Shown in pieces: positions 45,926 through 55,506 of a stretch of DNA of 64,000 bases. The position numbers and the translations under genes are program-made. The notes beneath the pieces were generated by a model. That model worked only from the letters and a program-made list of their open reading frames with translations. It did no database searches and was not told the origin of the DNA. The DNA is from Kitasatospora sp. GP82 (GTDB lineage Bacteria > Actinomycetota > Actinomycetes > Streptomycetales > Streptomycetaceae). The stretch is from NCBI RefSeq assembly GCF_029892105.1, contig NZ_JARZAJ010000028.1, positions 1 through 64,000 on the forward strand, given 5' to 3'. How positions within the stretch are numbered: the first letter of the stretch is position 1; each line of letters starts with the position of its first letter.

Positions 45926-46562
45926 CGCTCCGTCCCTCTTTCTCTCCGTCGCTGATGCGCCGGCGGGGCATGCCGCGCGGCCCTGACGGCGTCGGGATCA
46001 ACCGGCGGGCGAGGGGTCCGGCGCGGCCATCGGCGCCTGTGCGGCCGGCACGGCGCTGCCGCCCGGGCCGCCGTACCGCGCGCCGCGGGGGCCAGTGCAC
46101 ACCACTCCCCGCCGGAACGGCGTCGGTGCCATCGCGCGGGCCTCGCCGGGACCGGCACCCACCCAATCCATATACCTCCACGCGGGGCATCACGACAAGC
46201 ACTCGCCCAGGTTCTGCCCAACCGCATGGAGCGAGGTTTCCCGTATCGGCACGCCGCAGGAGCCGATGGTGCCATCGTGAGAACGGGCGCGACCGGGCAG
46301 GCGCCCCTCACGACGCCCCGGTGTCGGCCCGTACCGGACCGGTGCCCTCAGGCACCCACGGCGAACAGGCGGTCCGGACGGGTGGACGTGAGCACCCGAC
46401 CGGTGCCGAGGAGTCCGCGCTCGTCTCCACCCGCTGGCGGTGAGCCTGCGCAGCCGCTCGGCCCCGACCCGGTCCTCGTACCGGTCGACGACCTCGGCGC
46501 AGGGCTGCACCGCCACCACGTCGGAGCGCGGCGTCAGCCGGGCAGTGCTGCCGGTCGCGCCG

Positions 46563-46781
46563 TCAGATCGGCCGTCCGGAGTCCGAGAATGTCGGTCCGC
46601 CGGCGGCAAAGTTCCGCCGGGCGGTACTCGGCGCCGCGACGTCCTCGCCGGGCGGCTGGCGGAAGTCGGCCCCCTGCTCGACAGGGGACGGCCGTCGGCC
46701 GTCGGCCTGCGCGGGAACGGAGCCGTCGGTGGCGGACTCGGAGAAAACAGGCAGCCCGAGGCTGCGGCGGTCGGTGGTCAT
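46563..46781 (-). CDS. Doubtful 72-codon frame
   Basis: ATG 46781 opens MTTDRRSLGLPVFSESATDG and ends FAAGGPTFSDSGRPI. It lacks a clear ribosome-binding site. The RRSLGLP start and GGPTFSDSG end slightly recall ATP-grasp-modified peptide precursors, but no modifying enzyme is near, so this is weak. Confidence 0.2.
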   Translation of the reverse strand: MTTDRRSLGLPVFSESATDGSVPAQADGRRPSPVEQGADFRQPPGEDVAAPSTARRNFAAGGPTFSDSGRPI

Positions 46782-47088
46782 GATCGCCAGTGTGACATCC
46801 CGCAGCCGCAGGCGTCCCACGGACCCGTCCGGCTCGCCTCCGAGACCGGCCGCGCAGCGCCCGGCTCGCGCCCCTGATCCGCACGCCGACCTCTCTCCGC
46901 GACTGTCTGCCCCTGCTCGGCCTCACCGCCGAGACCGACAAGCTGCCCGATGGGCTTCACTGACCGGCCGTCGCGGGCTCACCGGCCGGCTCCGACCGGG
47001 CGCAGATCTCCAGCTCCGGTGCAGACCCTGCTCTGCCGCCCCGAATCTCAAGGTGCCCGGCGTGGTCGGTGCCTTCACGGAAGCGGAG

Positions 47089-47133
47089 CTTCGGGAAGTG
47101 GACCTTCGGGAAGTGGACCTTCGGGAAGTGGAC
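47089..47133 (+). repeat. Three 15-bp tandem repeats
   Basis: CTTCGGGAAGTGGAC occurs three times without gaps (47089-47103, 47104-47118, 47119-47133), followed by a partial copy. In the plus frame it encodes LREVD three times. Confidence 0.85.
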
Positions 47134-47296
47134 CTTCAACTGCCGGGCACCACCGCAGAGCTGGGCTCGCTGCATCGGCCGAGCCGCCGGCCAACGCGGG
47201 TTGCCGAAGACCCCTGCACCACCGAGGACGGGGTCGAGGCGGCCGAGGTCGCCCTGCCGCTGGAGACCCGGGCGCCGGCGGCACCGGGTGGTCTGG

Positions 47297-47674
47297 TCAG
47301 GTGACTACGCGGATGGTCCAGAAGTCCGAGGAGAGCCCCTGCTCGGTCAGATACGCATAGGGAAGGGTGAAGTAACCGTCCAGGCCCCAGTCGGGGCCCC
47401 AGGAGTTACGCACCAGGAAGCGCTGCGTGCTGTCGTCGTACCCTACGGCCAGTACGGCATGCCCGCCGAGGACCTGGTCGCTCGGCGAAGGCATCGGAGC
47501 CTCGCCGGTCTTGGCCACCTCCGGGCTCTCGAAACTGGAGTAGACCGTGAAACCGAAGACGAACGGGAATCCGGCGGCCAGGCAGCCCTTGAGCTGGCTC
47601 AGCTCCTGAACGACGCGCTGATAGCCCGTCGCCATCGACTGCAGGGCGCCCTTGTAACAGGGCGGCGGCGGCTT
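47297..47674 (-). pseudogene. Papain-like (C1) peptidase C-terminal fragment
   Basis: The final 125 residues (from KPPPPCYKGALQSMATGY) match the C-terminal half of a bacterial C1A cysteine peptidase: KGCLAAGFPFVFGFTVYSSFES, the catalytic His in LGGHAVLAVGYDD and the catalytic Asn in VRNSWGPDWGLDGYF. The catalytic Cys domain is missing and the frame upstream is unrelated, so the gene is 5'-truncated near 47674. Confidence 0.7.
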
Positions 47675-47958
47675 CTCCCCGGCCTCTCGAGCCGCATCGG
47701 CGGCCGCGGGAAGACTACGTTGAGTGCCCGGGCGAGGGCACACGGTCAGCATCCCAACGATGTGTCCACCCCGCACTTCCGCGGCATATCGGGCTGGCGG
47801 CGACCGCGAGCTCCCAGCCCTGACGCCCGCCGTTTCGGGCCCAGGACCTGCCCGGACCGGACCAGCCGGGAACCCGACGCCGCGCACTGATGATCCGATC
47901 GGGCTCTCCTCGGCCAGCAATCCCTCGTACATCCATGATTTTGCCGAGCCCGGCCAGC

Positions 47959-48300
47959 ATCTTGGGCGGCGCGCGGTACGAGACCGAGGTGTCCTGGTAC
48001 CTCTTCGCGGGGAATTGGCGGCTCTACCTCGGGGGTACCGGTGCGAGCGATGCGGTGGGGTACTACCCGGCCTCGCTGTTCGGGGGCGGCCAGCTCGCGG
48101 GCAATGCGGTGGACATCGACTACGGCGGCGAGGTCGTGGATGCCACGGCATGGCCGCCGATGGGAAGCGGCGCATTCGCCGACGCCGGCTGGCAGTTCGC
48201 CGCGTATCACCGCGATGTCTACTGCTTCCCCACGACCGGGGGCGGCCAGGAGGCGTCCTCTGCGAACCCGCAGCTCAGTCGGTACGCCCTCGATCAACGC
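47959..48300 (+). pseudogene. Neprosin-family (DUF239) fragment
   Basis: The frame reads YETEVSWYLFAGNWRLYLGG, GYYPASLFGGGQLAGNAVDIDYGGE and WPPMGSGAFADAGWQFAAYHRD, the C-terminal half of neprosin-like domains (glutamic endopeptidase-type fold). There is no N-terminal half or signal peptide, and after about 48300 the sequence is unrelated. It is a broken gene lying head-to-head with the C1 peptidase fragment. Confidence 0.6.
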
Positions 48301-48438
48301 ACTCTCGCACCCCGGCCGGTTGAGCACCCGCAAGTAAGCCATCGCCGCCTTGGCCGCCCGCTACCGCCACCGCCCAGTAGTGGACCATGAACCTGAGTGC
48401 TCCGTACGGACACGACCATCACCAGGAGGGGAAGAGCA

Positions 48439-49134
48439 GTGAGCGGTGTTGTTGCACAGGCCAGGAAGTCACTGGACGACATCGGCCTGACGCTGGCCGT
48501 GAAAACGGATTTCTCGGAGTTCTGCGGTCACCTGAGCGGTGCCGACGGCGCGGACGGCGTAAACCCGGCATTCGATCCGAGGCACAGCCGCCTGTCCCCC
48601 GATTCGAGTTTCTGGATCAGCGCACAGGATCACGACGGCAGTATTGCCGGCTGCATCGCCTACCGGACGTTTCGCACCCATGATGTGCGTGATCTGATCC
48701 GGACGATGAAAATCTTCTGCGAAGAACCGTGCGCCGCCCACGCGGGCACACTGGACCTGGTGCTTCCCGCGGAGACCCCCCGGATATCCGGGCTGGTGGG
48801 GTTCCCCGGCGGCCTGTGGGTCAGTGCGGACTACCGTGGCAACGGAATATCGGAGCACATGATGAACGCGGTCCGGCGGGAAGCGCTCAAGCGGTATTCC
48901 CTGGACTGGGAAGTGGCGATAACGTTCAAGAAAATCACCGAGAGCGCATCCCTGCGGGACATCTACGACTTTCAGCATGTCGTGCCCTGCATAGACGGAT
49001 TCTTTCCGCCGACCCGACGGGTGGAGCGCATCGCGCTTCAGTTCAGCTCGCGCACCCACCTTCTCCGCAGCCCTGCCGCTCTTGACGAGCCCGCGCGGAC
49101 AGTCGAACCGGCGCCACCGGTCGCGGTTCGATGA
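48439..49134 (+). CDS. GNAT-fold-like protein
   Basis: GTG 48439 was chosen because AGGAGGGG lies about 8-10 bases upstream. The 231-residue protein has FWISAQDHDGSIAGCIAYRTF, VGFPGGLWVSADYRGNGISEHMM (like the GNAT acetyl-CoA loop, R-G-x-G-I) and EVAITFKKITESASL. It may be an acetyl- or acyltransferase on an unknown substrate. The last 25 residues are low complexity. Codon use is slightly more AT-rich than neighbours (TTT, ATA, GAA), which may point to transfer. Confidence 0.6.
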   Translation: MSGVVAQARKSLDDIGLTLAVKTDFSEFCGHLSGADGADGVNPAFDPRHSRLSPDSSFWISAQDHDGSIAGCIAYRTFRTHDVRDLIRTMKIFCEEPCAAHAGTLDLVLPAETPRISGLVGFPGGLWVSADYRGNGISEHMMNAVRREALKRYSLDWEVAITFKKITESASLRDIYDFQHVVPCIDGFFPPTRRVERIALQFSSRTHLLRSPAALDEPARTVEPAPPVAVR

Positions 49135-49163
49135 CACACCCGCCGGCCGGGGCGTCGCGTCTT

Positions 49164-49209
49164 TGCAGAGGACTGGTTGCAGAGACTCCTATGCAGAGAG
49201 TCCTCTGCA
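49164..49209. promoter_or_regulatory. Inverted-repeat operator before the ArsR-MFS genes
   Basis: TGCAGAGGACT (49164-49174) and its inverted copy AGTCCTCTGCA (49199-49209) flank two further direct TGCAGAG copies (49179, 49192). A TATAGG -10-like element follows at 49211, 14 bases before the regulator start. This suits autoregulation by the adjacent HTH protein. Confidence 0.6.
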
Positions 49210-49224
49210 CTATAGGCTGCCCGG

Positions 49225-49827
49225 GTGACCGAGGAACCCGAACGCGTCCCAGCGGCCAAGCCCACCCGGCGCATCGACGCCCGCAGCCTTCGGGGGCTGG
49301 CCCATCCGCTGCGGATGAGCATTTTGGAGGCGCTGGGCCTGGACGGCCCTGCCACCGCCACCAGCCTGTCCCAGCGGCTGGGCGAGAGCACCGGCACCAT
49401 CAGCTGGCATCTGCGCCACCTGGCCGAGCACGGCTACATCGAGGAGGAGACCGGGCGCGGCACCAAGCGCGAGCGGTGGTGGCGGGCCGTCAGCGACGCC
49501 AAGCTGCTCAACCCCGCCGAGTTCCGCGACGACCCCGACACCCGGGGCGCGCTCGCGGTCTACCTGCACCAACTGGCGCAGCAGTTCTTCAGCCGCACCG
49601 TGAAGTACCTGGGTGAGGACTGGGACGGCGAGTGGCAGCACGCCGCCACCTTCTCCGACTGGCGCGACCTTCGGATGACCCCCGCTCAGCTCGCGCAGCT
49701 CAACCGGGACCTGATGGCGGTCATCGCCCGCCACACTCCTGCCCCGGGCACCGAGCCCGCCCCCGGCGCGCTGCCCGTCATCGTGCAGATCCAGTCCTTC
49801 CCGCGTAGGGAACAGGGTGCGGAGTGA
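49225..49827 (+). CDS. ArsR-type HTH transcriptional regulator
   Basis: The 200-residue protein from GTG 49225 has an ArsR-like winged helix: LRGLAHPLRMSILEALGLDGP, ATATSLSQRLGESTGTISWHLRHL, and the wing EETGRGTKRERWW. The C-terminal 100 residues form a helical domain typical of regulators next to drug exporters. No metal-binding cysteines are seen, so a small-molecule ligand is likely. Its stop overlaps the start of the MFS gene (GTGA), and inverted repeats lie in its promoter, so it probably represses itself and the exporter. Confidence 0.8.
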   Translation: MTEEPERVPAAKPTRRIDARSLRGLAHPLRMSILEALGLDGPATATSLSQRLGESTGTISWHLRHLAEHGYIEEETGRGTKRERWWRAVSDAKLLNPAEFRDDPDTRGALAVYLHQLAQQFFSRTVKYLGEDWDGEWQHAATFSDWRDLRMTPAQLAQLNRDLMAVIARHTPAPGTEPAPGALPVIVQIQSFPRREQGAE

Positions 49828-51152
49828 GCCCTCGCACACGCGGTGGCCTGCTGCGGCGCCACCGCGACTTCCGGCTGCTGTGGTGCGGCGAGACCACCGG
49901 CAAGTTCGGCGCATCCGTCACCGGGGTGGCCCTGCCGCTGGTCGCCGCCTCCACCCTGCACGCCGGAACCTTCCCGGTCGGGGTGCTGAGTGCCTGTGCC
50001 TGGCTTCCCTGGCTGATCGTCAGCCTGCCGGTCGGCGTCTGGGTGGACCGGTTCCGCCGCAGGCCGATCATGCTGGCCGCTGCGGCAGTGTCCCTCGTGC
50101 TGTTCGCCAGTGTCCCGGTCGTCTCCTGGTTCGGTGGGCTGAGCATGGCCTTCCTGCTGGTGATCACTGTGCTGACCGGCACGGCGGCGGTGTTCTTCCA
50201 GACCGCCTACAGCGCCTACCTTCCCAGCCTGCTCGAAGCTGCGGACCAGCCCGAGGGCAACTCCAAACTGCAGGGCAGCGCATCAGTCGCGCAGATCGTC
50301 GGGCGGGGCACCGGTGGACTGATCGCCCAACTGGCCGGCGCGGTGAACGCGATGTTCGCCAACGCCGCGACGTTCCTCCTTTCGCTGCTCTGCCTGGCAG
50401 CCATCCGGCACCGTGAGCCGCGAGCCGGCGGGGCCGAGCGCCGGCACAGGCCGATGGTGAGCGATGTCAGGGCGGGCCTGCGGCTGGTCGCCGGCGACCG
50501 GTGGCTGCGGACGCTGACACTGTTCGGCGCCGTCTCCAACCTGGCGCTCATGGGCTACCAGTCGATTCTGGTGGTCTTCCTGGTACGGGGCATCGGTCTG
50601 GGTCCGGGGACCGTCGGCACCCTGATCGCCGCAGCCGGCGCGGGCGGCGTCGTCGGAGCCTTCGTCGCCCGCCGTGTCGCGGGGCGGATCGGCACCGCGC
50701 GCGCGACGCTGCTGTTCGAACTGGGAGTACCCGTGCCGGCCCTGCTCATCCCGCTCACCACCGGCGGAGCCGGGACCCTGCTCTATGTGACCGGCGGCTT
50801 CTGCGTGTCCGCCGGCGTGGTCGCCGGCAACGTCATCAAGGCGGGCTTCCAGCAGAGCTACTGCCCACCCCACCTGCTCGGCCGCCTCACCGCCAGCACA
50901 GCGTTCCTGAACTACGGCACGCTCCCCGTCGGAGCGCTGCTCGGCGGCACGCTCGGCTCCGTCCTCGGCCTCCGCGAAGCGATGTGGATCACCACAGCGG
51001 GAGTCCCGCTCGCCGGACTGATCCTGTTCTTCTCCCCGCTCCGGGGAATCCGGGACCTGCCGGCCTCCCCACCGCCTCGGAGCGGGACACTGGTTCCGCA
51101 GGATCCGGGTGGCGAACCGATCAGTGACCGCCCGTCAGCACAACGGGCCTGA
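49824..51152 (+). CDS. MFS efflux transporter
   Basis: This 442-residue protein has ten to twelve membrane helices and the MFS cytoplasmic motif A-like loop (GVWVDRFRRRPIMLAAAA) after helix 2. It starts GTGAGCCCTCG with the GTG overlapping the regulator's stop codon, so the pair is translationally coupled. It is of the type of proton-driven macrolide or multidrug exporters and works in the cytoplasmic membrane; the substrate is unknown. Expression is probably set by the upstream regulator. The last 40 residues are soluble and proline-rich. Confidence 0.8.
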   Translation: MSPRTRGGLLRRHRDFRLLWCGETTGKFGASVTGVALPLVAASTLHAGTFPVGVLSACAWLPWLIVSLPVGVWVDRFRRRPIMLAAAAVSLVLFASVPVVSWFGGLSMAFLLVITVLTGTAAVFFQTAYSAYLPSLLEAADQPEGNSKLQGSASVAQIVGRGTGGLIAQLAGAVNAMFANAATFLLSLLCLAAIRHREPRAGGAERRHRPMVSDVRAGLRLVAGDRWLRTLTLFGAVSNLALMGYQSILVVFLVRGIGLGPGTVGTLIAAAGAGGVVGAFVARRVAGRIGTARATLLFELGVPVPALLIPLTTGGAGTLLYVTGGFCVSAGVVAGNVIKAGFQQSYCPPHLLGRLTASTAFLNYGTLPVGALLGGTLGSVLGLREAMWITTAGVPLAGLILFFSPLRGIRDLPASPPPRSGTLVPQDPGGEPISDRPSAQRA

Positions 51153-51252
51153 CGCGCCTCGCCGAAGCCGGTTCGGCCGCCGCCCACCGGGTCGGCCGAA
51201 GGGCCTACGCACCGATTGTCAGGAGCGGCCACCCCTGCCATCATCCGTTTCC

Positions 51253-52089
51253 ATGATCGTGAACCGCCGTACGCTGATCACGGCGCTTGCCGCAGCGCCC
51301 GTGCTGTCCACCGCCACCGCTGCAGTGAACAGCACTCCTGCGCAGGCCGCCACCGACACCTACACCTCCAACACCGCCCTCTACTCCGACAGTTCTCTGG
51401 TCGAGGGCGTGGACTACGGCCGCCGGTCCCGGCGGCACCTGCTCGACGACCCGGACCCGTCCACCCGTTCACCCTTCATCAGGACCACCGTCATCGCCCC
51501 GCACGGCGGAGGCATCGAGGGCGGCACCTCCGAGCTGTGCCTGGCGATCGCCGGCTACCACCCGGCCGGCCTGACGCCTGCCCCTGCCGGCGGGCCGGTG
51601 CACGACTTCTGGATGTTCGAAGGCCTGCGCGTCTCCGGCAACGGCGTCCTGCACGTCACCTCGACGCACTGCGACGACACCATCGCCCGCTCGCTGTGCG
51701 CAGGCAGCCTCAACGTGCTCTCCATACACGGCTGTTCGGCCGCTCAGGCCGGTCTGGAATCAAGGGCCCGGGCGGTGCTCGTGGGCGGCCTCAACCCGGT
51801 CTTCCGGCAGTACCTGACCGAGGAGTTCGCCACGGCCGGCATCCGTGCGGCGACGGCGTCGGGCGAGGAGCAGATCGCCGGTATCTCCCCGGACAACATC
51901 TGCAACCGCACCCTGCTCGGCATGGGCGCCCAGCTGGAGATCACCACGGACCTGCGCGCCGCGCTGTTCGCGGCGGGCCGGAACACCCGAGCGAAGCGGG
52001 CGGCCAACACCCTGCCACTCTTCTGGGCCTTCGTGCACGCCGCACGCACCGCGATCGAGCGCCTCGAGGCCGGCCAGACCGTACGGTGA
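51253..52089 (+). CDS. Secreted poly-gamma-glutamate hydrolase-like protein
   Basis: This 278-residue protein begins with a Tat- or Sec-type signal (NRRTLITALAAAPVL, cleavage near AQA-AT). The family zinc site is visible in VIAPHGGGIEGGTSEL (His84, Glu89) and LSIHGC (His159). It matches the poly-gamma-glutamate hydrolase family (PF05908), related to phage PghP, which cleaves gamma-linked glutamate polymers outside the cell. Here it could act on capsule-like polymer or an unrelated amide. A signal for export fits. No operon partner is seen. Confidence 0.75.
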   Translation: MIVNRRTLITALAAAPVLSTATAAVNSTPAQAATDTYTSNTALYSDSSLVEGVDYGRRSRRHLLDDPDPSTRSPFIRTTVIAPHGGGIEGGTSELCLAIAGYHPAGLTPAPAGGPVHDFWMFEGLRVSGNGVLHVTSTHCDDTIARSLCAGSLNVLSIHGCSAAQAGLESRARAVLVGGLNPVFRQYLTEEFATAGIRAATASGEEQIAGISPDNICNRTLLGMGAQLEITTDLRAALFAAGRNTRAKRAANTLPLFWAFVHAARTAIERLEAGQTVR

Positions 52090-52346
52090 GCGCCCGTGGG
52101 CCCGGCCCCGGCGGGCTGCCGGGCCCACGCGGCCGGTGCGGCGGTGAGGCCGGAGAGACAATCAGCCGGCAGGGCAGGGCGCTCCCTTGTCGCCACACGT
52201 ACACGTCGGCGGCAACCCACCGCCCCGGTGGCCGAATTCGCCCGTGTGAGGGACCTGTACGGCTCCCGCTGACGGTGCGGCGGAGCAGCACCGGGAGACG
52301 ACCGGGCCGTCGAGGGAGCCGACCAGGCGGTGCAGGTTCCTTGGAC

Positions 52347-52775
52347 TCAACCGGTGACCCGGCAGCCGGCCGCCGCCCGGACCGCCGGTCCACCCGGCAC
52401 CTGCAACGGGAGCGGCAGGCCGACCGCGCAGGTCAGCCGCGTACGGGCCTGGACGGCGAGGTGGTGGGCGTGGCGCAGGTGATGGCTGACCACCGGCCGC
52501 AGGGCGCAGCGCAGGCGGTCGGCCGCGTCCAGAACGTCGGCGGCCTGGTGGAGGAGGTCGGCGGCTGCGCGCATCCGGGGATCCGCGGCGCGGGAGCGGT
52601 CGATGGCGCAGATGCGGGCGAGGTGGGCGAGTTCACCGGTGCCGGGGTCGTCCAGGGCCGGGGCGCCCCACCAGAGGAGTTCGAGGGCGAGGGCCTCACG
52701 TGCCTGCGCCCCGCTCGGCCCGGCCAGCGCTGCGACCGCCACCGGCTGTTGATCATCGTCCACGACTCCGGCCAT
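52347..52775 (-). CDS. Helical protein of unknown function
   Basis: From ATG 52775 the 142-residue frame reads LAGPSGAQAREALALELLWWG, LAHLARICAIDRSR and RMRAAADLLHQAADVLDAADRL, with several regular helices. The C-terminal 40 residues are less regular. No family is recognised, and only weak ribosome-site features are present. Confidence 0.45.
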   Translation of the reverse strand: MAGVVDDDQQPVAVAALAGPSGAQAREALALELLWWGAPALDDPGTGELAHLARICAIDRSRAADPRMRAAADLLHQAADVLDAADRLRCALRPVVSHHLRHAHHLAVQARTRLTCAVGLPLPLQVPGGPAVRAAAGCRVTG

Positions 52776-52980
52776 CCGCCGCGGTCTAGTTTTCCAACAT
52801 CCATATTTGGTATGTGATCTGACTGTACGCCAGGCAGCGACGGCCATGGACATCACCGAGCGGTCGATGGAGGGCGCCCAGAAGGCGCAGTGGTGCAGTT
52901 CGGGGGAGCGGGGCGCACCCTACGGTTGACGGTCGATCAGGCCTGAAGGCCCATCGCGCCACAGGACACCGATCGGCACC

Positions 52981-53480
52981 GTGCCCACGGCGTACGGTGC
53001 CGATCTCTCCGGCGGCGATGTCTTCACCGTCGATCCGAACGGCGCCATCTACGAGCTGACGTCCGTTCCGACCGCCGCGTCGACCACCCCAGTGCCCATC
53101 ACCTCCGTCACCTCGACCGGGAACACCTTCTACGGCGCGACGTCCGTTCAGGACAGCGGGAACTGCAACCTCCCGGCCGGCACCTGCTAACACCGTCGCG
53201 AAGTCGGTGTCACCGGCGGGCCCGGTGAACCAGGGCGACACCGTCACCTACACCGTGACCGTCAGGAACACCGGCACCACCCCCTCCCCCGGTACCTCCG
53301 CAGGCTTCAGCGACGACCTGTCGGCCGTCCTCAGCGACGCGGCCATCGTCCCCGGCCCCGTCACAGCCGGCGCCGGAAGTGCCGCCGTCCCGCTCCGGAC
53401 GCCGACCATCACCAAGTCCGCGATCGAGGCCGACTTCCGGGCCCCGGGCGAGACGCTCCACTGCGGCCCGCCCCGTCACC
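52981..53480 (+). pseudogene. DUF11-type surface protein remnant
   Basis: One frame (52981-53190) reads GGDVFTVDPNGAIYELTSVPT; after a stop and shift, another has VAKSVSPAGPVNQGDTVTYTV, then TVRNTGTTPSPG and FSDDLSAVLSDA, a DUF11 beta-sandwich repeat start. Intact proteins of this type are large secreted adhesin-like proteins. Here only one partial repeat remains between a stop codon and the convergent amidotransferase gene. Confidence 0.6.
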
Positions 53481-53482
53481 CG

Positions 53483-54352
53483 TCAGGCTGCCTTCTGCGA
53501 GGCCGCCGCCTCCGGGCGCAGATCGGCGAGGGTGAGCCGGTTCGCCGGATCGTCGGGAAGCACGATCCGGCGGGTGACTTCGAGCTCCGGTCCGACGTGG
53601 AGCAACTCTCCCGGGTCCATCAGGCTCCAGTGCGGGTTGTCGTCCATCCGTTCACTGGCGACCACGACCGCGGGGGCCTTGCTCAGGTCGCGGGAGCGGA
53701 CCCGCAGGCGGCCGCCAGTGCCGGCGTGGTCCAGGTGCCGGTCGCCGTGGTGTCCACCGCCGGGACGCTGGAGCACGTAGAACTCGTGGGTGTCGGGATA
53801 GCGAAACGCCCACAGTTCCTTCGGGGTGGTGAGGATGAGGTTGAGGGAGTAGACGGGGAGGTTCCGGGCGATCCAGCGGGCAGCGGTTTCGATGCCGGCC
53901 GTGATGTCACCGCCGTTCGCGCTGATTTCACGGGTGATCAGGGCGAAGAAGCGTTCGGAATCGGTGTCGCCCTCGACCAGCGCCAGGTTCTCGCCCAGGT
54001 GCCCGTCGAGGGTGTCGAGGCCCTCGATCACCCCGTTGTGGGCGAACAGCCGCCCGTCCTGGACGAAGGGGTGGGTGTTGCGGACTTGCAGACTGCCGGT
54101 GGAGGCGAAGCGGACGTGCGCGAGGAAGGTGACGGAGTGGACCAGTCTGGCCTCTTCGGCGAAGCAGCGGTCCTCGTAGGCGGCGATGGGCGCTTTGTGC
54201 ACCTGCGGAGTGCCGTCGGCGTCGAAGTAGCCCAGCCCCGTCCCGTCAGGGTCACGGTGGCTCTGGTCGCTGAGGCTGTCAGGGGCGTCCAGTAGCCAGA
54301 AGGTCGCGCGGGTACGCCGCGGTGCGCTGCTCAGACCGAACAAGCGGCACAT
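53483..54352 (-). CDS. Class II glutamine amidotransferase (YafJ type)
   Basis: This 289-residue protein starts MCRLFGLSS, placing the nucleophilic Cys at position 2 after Met removal. Family motifs are SHRDPDGTGLGYF, FLAHVRFASTG, NTHPFVQDGRLFAHNGVI and GDTDSERFF. Such stand-alone Ntn-hydrolase amidotransferases release ammonia from glutamine or hydrolyse gamma-glutamyl bonds; the acceptor is unknown. GGAGGAG lies before the ATG. It is complete and stands alone, ending close to the DUF11 remnant. Confidence 0.85.
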   Translation of the reverse strand: MCRLFGLSSAPRRTRATFWLLDAPDSLSDQSHRDPDGTGLGYFDADGTPQVHKAPIAAYEDRCFAEEARLVHSVTFLAHVRFASTGSLQVRNTHPFVQDGRLFAHNGVIEGLDTLDGHLGENLALVEGDTDSERFFALITREISANGGDITAGIETAARWIARNLPVYSLNLILTTPKELWAFRYPDTHEFYVLQRPGGGHHGDRHLDHAGTGGRLRVRSRDLSKAPAVVVASERMDDNPHWSLMDPGELLHVGPELEVTRRIVLPDDPANRLTLADLRPEAAASQKAA

Positions 54353-54584
54353 CTCGGACTCCTCCTCTGTTCGCCTGCATCGGCCGACCGGTCCGACGCC
54401 TTGTCTCTCACCCTGGGCTGCCCCGGGCGGGGCCGTGCCGAACCCGGTCGGTGGCAGCCGGGGTACCGGAGCCGATGTCCAGCCAGCCTAGAGCCTCCGG
54501 CAGTTGGGCGGCGGCGACGCGGCGGCATACGGGAACGCGGGCGACGACGGCCGTCCACGCCACCGCCCGCTGGGCTGCCGCCGG

Positions 54585-55496
54585 TCAGGTTGCGCGGGCG
54601 CGCAGCCGGCGCAGCATGCGCGGGTCGTCGAAGCCGACCGAGCGGGCGGCAGCGGCGGCTGTCGCCCCGTGGCTGATGAGGTGTTCGGCGCGTTCGAGGC
54701 GGAGGGTCTGCTGGTAGCGCAGCGGGGTGAGGCCGCCGGTGGCGCGGCTGAAGAGGCGGGTGAGGGTGCGTTCGCTCACGCCCACGGCCGAGGCCAGGGC
54801 GGGCAGCGGCAGGGGCTGGTCGAAGCGGGCGTCGATGAGGTCCTGGGCGCGGTGCACGGTGTCGTCGAGGTGGGATCGGTGCCGGAGCATCGCGCTGGTC
54901 TGCGGTTCGTCGCCGTTGCGCCGGGCGTAGACCACCATGTCCCTGGCCACCTGGGCGGCGACGGCGGGGCCGTGCCTGGTCGCGATCAGATGCAGTGCCA
55001 GATCTATGCCGCTGGCGATACCTGCCGAGGTGACCACCCGGTCGTCGGTGGTGAAGAGGACGTCGCGGACGACCACTGCCCCGGGGTGACGCAGGGCCAG
55101 CTCGTCCTGCACATCGTGGTGGGTGGTGCAACGGCGGCCGTCGAGCAGACCGGCCCGACCGAGCGCCTCGGCTCCGGCGCAGACGCTGGCGACGGTGCCG
55201 CCCCTGGCGTGGTGGTCCCGGAGGACCTGCAAGGAGGCGGCACCGATGGCGGGACCGTCCGTCAGGGTGAGCGTCCGCCAGCCCGGCACCACGATCAGGT
55301 CGTCGGGGCCGAGGTCGGGCCAGTCCAGCCGGGCGACCAGCGGCAGCCCCTGGGCGGTGGGGACCAGTGTCTGTTCGGCGATGTAGCTGAGGGTGTAGGG
55401 GTGCCCGAAGTCGGAGGCTGTGGAGAAGACCTGGGCGGGGCCGGCCAGGTCCAGCAGATGTACTCCGGGCACCAGCAGGAAGGCGATGTGGTTCAC
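54585..55496 (-). CDS. GlxA-family AraC-type regulator
   Basis: This 303-residue protein has an N-terminal DJ-1/PfpI-like domain (AFLLVPGVHLLDLAGPAQVF, VPGW, SVCAGAEALGRAGLL with the nucleophile-elbow Cys) and a C-terminal AraC helix-turn-helix pair (LPALASAVGVSERTLTRLFSRATG, then AARSVGFDDPRMLRRL). GlxA regulators usually bind small metabolites with the DJ-1 part. It starts at a GTG 10 bases after the cysteine hydrolase gene, so the two form an operon; the regulator may control that enzyme. Confidence 0.85.
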   Translation of the reverse strand: MNHIAFLLVPGVHLLDLAGPAQVFSTASDFGHPYTLSYIAEQTLVPTAQGLPLVARLDWPDLGPDDLIVVPGWRTLTLTDGPAIGAASLQVLRDHHARGGTVASVCAGAEALGRAGLLDGRRCTTHHDVQDELALRHPGAVVVRDVLFTTDDRVVTSAGIASGIDLALHLIATRHGPAVAAQVARDMVVYARRNGDEPQTSAMLRHRSHLDDTVHRAQDLIDARFDQPLPLPALASAVGVSERTLTRLFSRATGGLTPLRYQQTLRLERAEHLISHGATAAAAARSVGFDDPRMLRRLRARAT

Positions 55497-55506
55497 GATC
55501 CGGTCA

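Larger units (their letters stand above)
45926..47296. other. Long gene-poor stretch
   Basis: No intact gene is supported over about 1.4 kb. Notable pieces are a 72-codon minus-strand frame at 46563-46781 and a 15-bp triple tandem repeat at 47089-47133. A plus-strand segment near 46880-46960 (LIRTPTSLRDCLPLLGLTAETDKLPDGLH) looks protein-like and may be a remnant. Confidence 0.4.
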
